Part shown: positions 5,097 to 8,963 of the stretch, piece after piece
Layout of the letters: each line of letters begins with the position of its first letter
Position numbering within the stretch: position 1 is the first letter of the stretch
Assembly (NCBI GenBank): GCA_017521775.1
Contig: JAFXBO010000029.1
Location: 1-8,963, forward strand
Direction of reading: 5' to 3'
Length of the DNA: 8,963 nucleotides
Source of the DNA: Clostridia bacterium
GTDB taxonomy: Bacteria > Bacillota > Clostridia > UBA1381
The notes under the pieces: model-generated
Databases searched by the model: none
Told to the model about the DNA's origin: nothing
The model's input: the letters and a program-made list of their open reading frames with translations, nothing else
Translations under genes and position numbers: made by a program

Positions 5097-6362
5097 TTAC
5101 AATACTTGTACTCTTTGAACATCTCCACCAAGCTTTATGAACTTCTCTTCAAAATTTTCATATCCACGGTCGATGTGATAAATATCATTTATTTCTGTCA
5201 CACCGTCAGCCATAAGTCCGGCGATAATCATAGCAGCGCCTGCTCTTAAGTCTGTTGCACGTACTGATGTTCCCATTAATTTTTTGACACCATTAATAAT
5301 TGCTAACTTTCCCTCAACCTTAATATCTGCACCCATTCTGTTTAATTCAGAAACATATCTGAATCTGTCATCCCAAACACCTTCTCTTGCCGTGCTTGTC
5401 CCTGTTACGGTTGACAAAAATGTAACCAGTTGAGGCTGCATATCTGTTGGATAACCAGGGTATGGAAGGGCAATAAAATTAATCTTTTTAAATTTCGCAC
5501 CATCAGGCACATATACTCTCAGTTTATCATCGAATTCCTCTATTTTAGCACCTGATTCAATCAGCTTTGCAGAAATTGGTTCAAGATGCTTTGGAATTAT
5601 ATTTGTTATTGTGACATCCCCTCTTGTTGCAGCAGCTGCAATCATAAAGGTTCCTGCTTCAATCTGGTCAGGAATAATGGAATATATGCCACCGTGCAGA
5701 GAATTAACACCTTTGATTTTAATTGTATCAGTTCCTGCACCTCTTATTTTTGCACCCATTGCATTTAAGAAGTTTGCAAGGTCAACTATATGAGGTTCTT
5801 TTGCTGCATTTTCAATCGTAGTATTTCCCTTAGCCAAAACTGCACCAAGCATAACATTAACAGTCGCACCGACGCTTACCACATCAAAATAAACATTAGC
5901 TCCAATAAGCTCGTCTGCTTCAGCGTTAATCATACCATATTCAAGCTCAACAGTTGCACCAAGAGCCTGAAATCCCTTTATATGCTGGTCAATTGGTCTT
6001 GTTCCGAAATCACAACCACCTGGGGATTTTGTTATACATTTTTTTGACCTTCCCAAAAGCGCACCGATAAGGTACGAAGAACCGCGCATTTTGTCAGTTA
6101 ATTGCGGGTCAGGAGTTACTGAATTAACGTTTGTGCAGTCTATATCAACGACATTATCGGCAATATGTTTAACGGTTGCACCAAGATTTTCGAGAATTTG
6201 TAAAAACAAATTAACATCCTTTATGTTAGGTAAATTTTCAATACGACAATTTCCATTTATAAGTAAACAGGCAGGTAAAATTGCAACTGCGGCATTTTTA
6301 GCACCACTTATGCTAACCTCTCCACACAATTTTTTTCCACCTTTTATAACAATCTTTTCCAA
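5097..6362 (-). CDS. murA: UDP-N-acetylglucosamine 1-carboxyvinyltransferase MurA
   Basis: A 421-aa EPSP-synthase-fold enzyme that transfers enolpyruvate from phosphoenolpyruvate to UDP-GlcNAc, the first committed step of peptidoglycan synthesis, in the cytoplasm. Recognisable residues, with E. coli equivalents: Lys22-Asn23 in SGAKNAA; Arg93 (R91); the flexible loop PGGCDFGTRPIDQH at 114-127 with catalytic Cys117 (C115) and Arg122 (R120); Asp307 in YPTDMQPQ (D305); Arg399 in HIDRGYE (R397). The loop cysteine that fosfomycin alkylates is present, so the enzyme should be fosfomycin-sensitive in principle. The start is TTG at 6362: no in-frame ATG lies nearby, and AGGAG is 8 bases upstream. Firmicutes often carry two paralogues (MurAA and MurAB/MurZ); which one this is cannot be decided here. 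It appears to be transcribed alone from the promoter at 6427-6455. Confidence 0.96.
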   Translation of the reverse strand: MEKIVIKGGKKLCGEVSISGAKNAAVAILPACLLINGNCRIENLPNIKDVNLFLQILENLGATVKHIADNVVDIDCTNVNSVTPDPQLTDKMRGSSYLIGALLGRSKKCITKSPGGCDFGTRPIDQHIKGFQALGATVELEYGMINAEADELIGANVYFDVVSVGATVNVMLGAVLAKGNTTIENAAKEPHIVDLANFLNAMGAKIRGAGTDTIKIKGVNSLHGGIYSIIPDQIEAGTFMIAAAATRGDVTITNIIPKHLEPISAKLIESGAKIEEFDDKLRVYVPDGAKFKKINFIALPYPGYPTDMQPQLVTFLSTVTGTSTAREGVWDDRFRYVSELNRMGADIKVEGKLAIINGVKKLMGTSVRATDLRAGAAMIIAGLMADGVTEINDIYHIDRGYENFEEKFIKLGGDVQRVQVL

Positions 6363-6370
6363 AGTAATAT

Positions 6371-6375
6371 CTCCT
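6371..6375 (-). promoter_or_regulatory. Ribosome binding site supporting the murA TTG start
   Basis: On the - strand this reads AGGAG, within GAGGAGATA, 8 bases before TTG at 6362-6360. An ATG overlapping the site (in ATTATGAGG) is in another frame. The site fixes TTG as the initiator. It also gives the expected MEKIVIKGGKKL N-terminus of the MurA family. Confidence 0.88.
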
Positions 6376-6426
6376 CATAATATATCAAAAGTACTAATTT
6401 ATACCTATTTTCAGTTTATCATTGAT

Positions 6427-6455
6427 ATTATATCATACAATCTGGAAAAATGCAA
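6427..6455 (-). promoter_or_regulatory. Promoter of murA, extended -10
   Basis: On the - strand, TTGCAT (6455-6450) and TATAAT (6432-6427) are 17 bases apart, with TGA directly before the -10 (extended -10). The -35 matches only TTG of the consensus, so the extended -10 probably carries the promoter. It predicts a 5' leader of nearly 60 bases before the TTG start. No riboswitch-like structure is evident in that AT-rich leader. Confidence 0.7.
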
Positions 6456-6517
6456 AAGAAATTTTCAAAAATATCAATATGTTTACAATATTTGATATAA
6501 TTTTGTTAATATAGAAC

Positions 6518-6547
6518 AAAACCTACCCTTTAGACGAGGGCAGGTTT
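6518..6547 (-). terminator. asnB terminator overlapping the coding end
   Basis: On the - strand AAACCTGCCCT (6547-6537) pairs with AGGGTAGGTTT (6529-6519), 11 pairs with one G-T wobble, then TTTGTTC. The 5' arm encodes the last residues of asnB and the TAA stop (6532-6530) begins in the 7-base loop. A terminating ribosome would cover the hairpin, so coupling of termination to translation is possible. The compact layout may equally be simple economy. Confidence 0.75.
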
Positions 6548-8380
6548 AAATTCATCAAGCCAATAATTTACTTGTATTAAGTATCCCATAAACTGAGGTA
6601 TTGCCATAAGCTGACCAAAGAAAGGCTTTCCATAATCCGAACCCTCTTTGCATATATCCATAATATTTGCTCTGTCTACAAAGGTAAGAATCGGAGATGA
6701 TTGATCATTTAAAATTTCATATAAGAGTTCTCTTACTGCTTTTTCGTAATATGGATTATGGGTTTTTGGATATGGGCTTTTTTTACGATTCAAGACATCA
6801 TATGGGAGGATTGTTTTTGCGGCTTCCCTTAAGATGTTTTTAGATATATTGTTTTTATTTTTCATTTCCCATGGGATATTCCATACATATTCAAAAAGTC
6901 TGTGGTCACAAAAAGGAACTCTCACCTCTAAACCAGATGCCATTGACATTCTGTCCTTTCTGTCAAGCAGATTTGTCATAAACCAGGTGATATTTAAATA
7001 CGCAATTTCGCGACGACGCTTTTCTTCTTCATTATCCCCATCAAAGACAGGTGTTTCATTGATAGTTTCAAAATACCTCATTTTTGAATATTCCTCAAGG
7101 TTAAGTGTTTCTTCAACAACTGGTTTTAACGCTTTTTTTCTAAGACTCAAATCATAACACCATGGAAATGCATCAGTTTTAAAAGCTTTTTCACTTCTAA
7201 ACCATGGATATCCACCAAAAATTTCATCAGAACATTCTCCTGATAATATAACTGTGTGATTTTTTTTGATTTCTCTGCAGAAATATAATAATGAAGAGTC
7301 GCAATCTGCCATACCAGGCAGGTCTTTGTAATACATTGCATCATAGAGGTAATTAATTAGATTTTCATTCTTGCAAACTAAGAAAGTATGATTTGTATCA
7401 AATTCCTCAACCATTCGTTTTACCCAAGGCTTATCTGCGTCAGGTTGAAACGCAGATGCCTTGAAATACCGGTCATTATCCTCGTAGTCAAAGGAATAGG
7501 TTGAGAGTTGTTTGTTTTCCTTTTTTAATTCAGTTGCAGCAACTGCTGATATAATGCTTGAATCAAGTCCTCCTGATAAAAGAGTGCCGATTGGTACATC
7601 GGAAACAAGCTGTCTTTTTATTGAATCACATACCAAATCCCGAACATTTTCAATTGTTTCTTCGTAGCTATCCTTATGTTCCTTACTTTCAAACTGCCAA
7701 TATCGTTTTGTGAATAGCCCTGAGCGATTTATAAGCATATAACAACCAGGACGCAATTCATCAACTCCTTTAAAAACTCCAACACCTTGAGTTTTTGCAG
7801 GGGATAGGGCAAATATTTCGCATAATCCGTTTTTATCAAGCCTTGGTTTGAAATTAGGATAACAAAACAGTGCTTTGATTTCTGATGCAAAAATTATATT
7901 GTTTTCAAAGTTTGCGTAAAAAAGTGGTTTTACACCAAATCTGTCACGACAAATATATATTTGCTGTCGCATAGAGTCCCAGATACAAAATGAATATATT
8001 CCATTTAATTTTTTGCAGCAATCTACACCATAATGTATGTATGTGTATAAAAGTACTTCAGTATCAGAGTTAGTTGTGAAAACATATCCACATTTGATAA
8101 GTTCATTTTTTAATTCTTTGGTATTATAGAGTTCTCCGTTATAGGTTATGACAAATTCATAGCCCTCAATAGTTTTTTTCATCGGCTGCTTGCCACCCTC
8201 AATATCAATTACTGACAATCTCGCGTGAGAAAAAGCCGCGTGTTCGCCAACCCATTCTCCTGACGCATCAGGACCTCTATGGGACAGCTTCTGTGCCATA
8301 TCACGAACCAACAGTCTGTTATAAGCCTCATATGTAAACAAGTTTTTCTTGAAATTGATTATACCGGCAATTCCACACAT
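6530..8380 (-). CDS. asnB: Asparagine synthetase (glutamine-hydrolysing) AsnB
   Basis: A 616-aa cytosolic enzyme that makes asparagine from aspartate, ATP and glutamine. The N-terminal class II glutaminase domain begins at Cys2 (MCGIAGI), the nucleophile freed when Met1 is removed. It has HRGPDASGEW at 34-43, Arg54 in HARLSVID, YNGELYN at 80-86 and Asp106 in SDTE, all glutamine-site residues. The synthetase domain has the PP-loop SGGLDSS at 269-275 for ATP, SGECSDEIFGGYPW at 380-393 and LLDRKDRMSMASGLEVRVPF at 471-490. All key motifs are intact and the length is within the range of bacterial AsnB (about 550-640). The ATG at 8380 has AGGAG 9 bases upstream, and Cys at position 2 confirms the start. 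It is flanked by a terminator on each coding side and is probably monocistronic. Upstream, TTGTCA and TATTAT on the - strand are 19 bases apart, too far for a confident promoter. Some relatives modify peptidoglycan or natural products, but nothing nearby supports that here. Confidence 0.94.
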   Translation of the reverse strand: MCGIAGIINFKKNLFTYEAYNRLLVRDMAQKLSHRGPDASGEWVGEHAAFSHARLSVIDIEGGKQPMKKTIEGYEFVITYNGELYNTKELKNELIKCGYVFTTNSDTEVLLYTYIHYGVDCCKKLNGIYSFCIWDSMRQQIYICRDRFGVKPLFYANFENNIIFASEIKALFCYPNFKPRLDKNGLCEIFALSPAKTQGVGVFKGVDELRPGCYMLINRSGLFTKRYWQFESKEHKDSYEETIENVRDLVCDSIKRQLVSDVPIGTLLSGGLDSSIISAVAATELKKENKQLSTYSFDYEDNDRYFKASAFQPDADKPWVKRMVEEFDTNHTFLVCKNENLINYLYDAMYYKDLPGMADCDSSLLYFCREIKKNHTVILSGECSDEIFGGYPWFRSEKAFKTDAFPWCYDLSLRKKALKPVVEETLNLEEYSKMRYFETINETPVFDGDNEEEKRRREIAYLNITWFMTNLLDRKDRMSMASGLEVRVPFCDHRLFEYVWNIPWEMKNKNNISKNILREAAKTILPYDVLNRKKSPYPKTHNPYYEKAVRELLYEILNDQSSPILTFVDRANIMDICKEGSDYGKPFFGQLMAIPQFMGYLIQVNYWLDEFKPALV

Positions 8381-8428
8381 AAATAGTCACTCCTGTTATT
8401 TAATTTACTACATAATATTCTTTTGTAA

Positions 8429-8445
8429 ATATTGTGTGACAATAT
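8429..8445. repeat. 17-bp inverted repeat in the asnB/secreted-protein divergent region
   Basis: ATATTGT (8429-8435) and ACAATAT (8439-8445) form a perfect 7-bp inverted repeat around GTG. It lies in the 134-base region between two divergently transcribed genes, 48 bases from the asnB start and 69 bases from the other gene's start. The size and symmetry suit an operator for a dimeric repressor, but I could not match it to a known regulator. Confidence 0.4.
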
Positions 8446-8457
8446 AGATGATTGTTG

Positions 8458-8491
8458 TTGACAAAAAGATTGATTTATGAGAAAATATAAT
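8458..8491 (+). promoter_or_regulatory. Possible promoter of the secreted TPR-like gene
   Basis: An exact TTGACA lies at 8458-8463 and an exact TATAAT at 8486-8491, but they are 22 bases apart, outside the usual 16-18. With the standard 17-base spacer the -10 would be GAAAAT, a poor match. Either only one hexamer is used with another partner, or the long spacer needs an activator. AGAGGA at 8499-8504 gives a ribosome binding site 10 bases before the ATG. Confidence 0.35.
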
Positions 8492-8514
8492 GTATATGAG
8501 AGGATGTGGATTTA

Positions 8515-8963
8515 ATGAAAAAAACAATTATATCTTTGGCAGTATGTGTTGCTCTTACAATGAATGTAAATATACAAACATATGCAAAATATGAGCCTCC
8601 TGCAAAAATCTGGGCGTCATTTAATAAGTATGCAGCAGCGCTTGAGGCAAAGGACTATGAAAATATTATTAAATATGGTTTAATAGACGTTAATATACTT
8701 GAGAATGAGCCTGTTAATGAAACAACACAAAGCTGGCTCTGTGCAAGATATCAGAATATTGGAAATGCATATGAAAAATTGGGTGATTATGAAAATAGCG
8801 GAAGAATGTATAAAAAACAAATAGAGCTTGCAGACACAATCGGCTGGTATGATAGCGCAAAAATTGCCAGAGCGAAATCTCTTCACTATATAAGCGACGT
8901 GAGATTGTTTCAGAAAATGTACGATAAACAAAAGTATTATGGTGCAAGAAATGAACACGAGAA
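8515..8963 (+). CDS. Secreted TPR-like protein of unknown function (3' end cut off)
   Basis: This frame runs open from ATG at 8515 to the window edge (149 full codons, no stop). The first 24 residues are a signal peptide: MKK, a hydrophobic stretch ISLAVCVALTM, and a likely signal peptidase I cut after TYA (24/25); no lipobox cysteine follows, so it is exported rather than lipid-anchored. The mature part begins KYEPPAKIWASFNKY and is helical and rich in Tyr, Lys, Glu and Ala. Residues about 75-108 (ARYQNIGNAYEKLGDYENS and following) follow the TPR pattern of small and large residues, and flanking segments at about 33-60 and 112-140 look like degenerate repeats. TPR proteins serve as protein-binding scaffolds; the partner and any C-terminal domain lie outside this window. 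I do not recognise the family. The gene diverges from asnB. Confidence 0.85.
   Translation, partial: MKKTIISLAVCVALTMNVNIQTYAKYEPPAKIWASFNKYAAALEAKDYENIIKYGLIDVNILENEPVNETTQSWLCARYQNIGNAYEKLGDYENSGRMYKKQIELADTIGWYDSAKIARAKSLHYISDVRLFQKMYDKQKYYGARNEHE

Noticed and set aside
5586..6495. Several + strand frames opposite murA and its leader
   Set aside because: They mirror murA codons; the translations look like random cysteine- and serine-rich peptides, and the last one runs through the murA promoter.
6834..7344. Short frames within asnB, one on each strand
   Set aside because: AsnB is complete and uninterrupted through this stretch, so these are out-of-frame shadows.
8424..8441. TnrA/GlnR-type nitrogen box
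   Set aside because: The half-sites TGTAA and TGACA are 8 bases apart where the consensus needs 7, so the match is not claimed.
8680..8958. Two overlapping - strand frames at the window end
   Set aside because: They lie opposite the secreted TPR-like gene, which has a signal peptide, a ribosome binding site and repeat structure; the antisense translations have none of these.
1..8963. CRISPR array, insertion sequence, prophage or defence island
   Set aside because: There are no spaced direct repeats, no transposase or integrase frames, and every sizeable frame is a recognisable housekeeping or transport gene apart from the last one.

Overview
The window looks like ordinary chromosomal DNA from an AT-rich, Gram-positive anaerobe, most likely an uncultured or gut Clostridia-type Firmicute. 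The grounds are the AT-rich codon use, strong AGGAG-type ribosome binding sites, near-perfect TTGACA/TATAAT promoters, short U-tailed terminators, and the walJ (yycJ)-rlmH gene pair typical of Firmicutes. I cannot name a genus from the sequence alone.

Positions 1-1273 (+ strand) hold the C-terminal end of an amino-acid-type ABC transporter substrate-binding protein. A strong hairpin follows, then a complete iron-containing alcohol dehydrogenase of the GldA/HcxA group. Positions 1298-2773 (+) hold a consensus promoter, an elongator tRNA-Met(CAT), its terminator, and a CPA2-type cation/proton antiporter starting only a few bases later.

Positions 2794-6362 lie mostly on the - strand. Read in the direction of transcription they run: murA (first committed step of peptidoglycan synthesis; TTG start), a hairpin terminator, a WalJ/YycJ-type metallo-beta-lactamase-fold nuclease overlapping rlmH by 4 bases (23S rRNA m3-pseudouridine methyltransferase), and a TrmH/SpoU-family RNA 2'-O-methyltransferase. 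A tRNA-Ser(CGA) unit with its own promoter and terminator sits on the + strand between rlmH and the SpoU gene. The block groups cell-wall, DNA-maintenance and RNA-modification functions and looks like core genome.

Positions 6530-8380 (-) carry a complete glutamine-dependent asparagine synthetase (asnB), whose terminator overlaps its own stop codon. A 134-bp divergent intergenic region with a 17-bp palindrome separates it from a + strand gene for a secreted TPR-like protein, which runs off the window end.

I found no mobile element, CRISPR array, phage, defence, secondary-metabolite or toxin-antitoxin system. The points most worth a second look are the incomplete secreted TPR protein and the palindrome upstream of it, the SCC-attB-like 3' end of rlmH, the antisense tRNA-Ser inside the - strand block, and the regulatory hairpins that overlap coding ends. 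None amounts to clear evidence of a new system.
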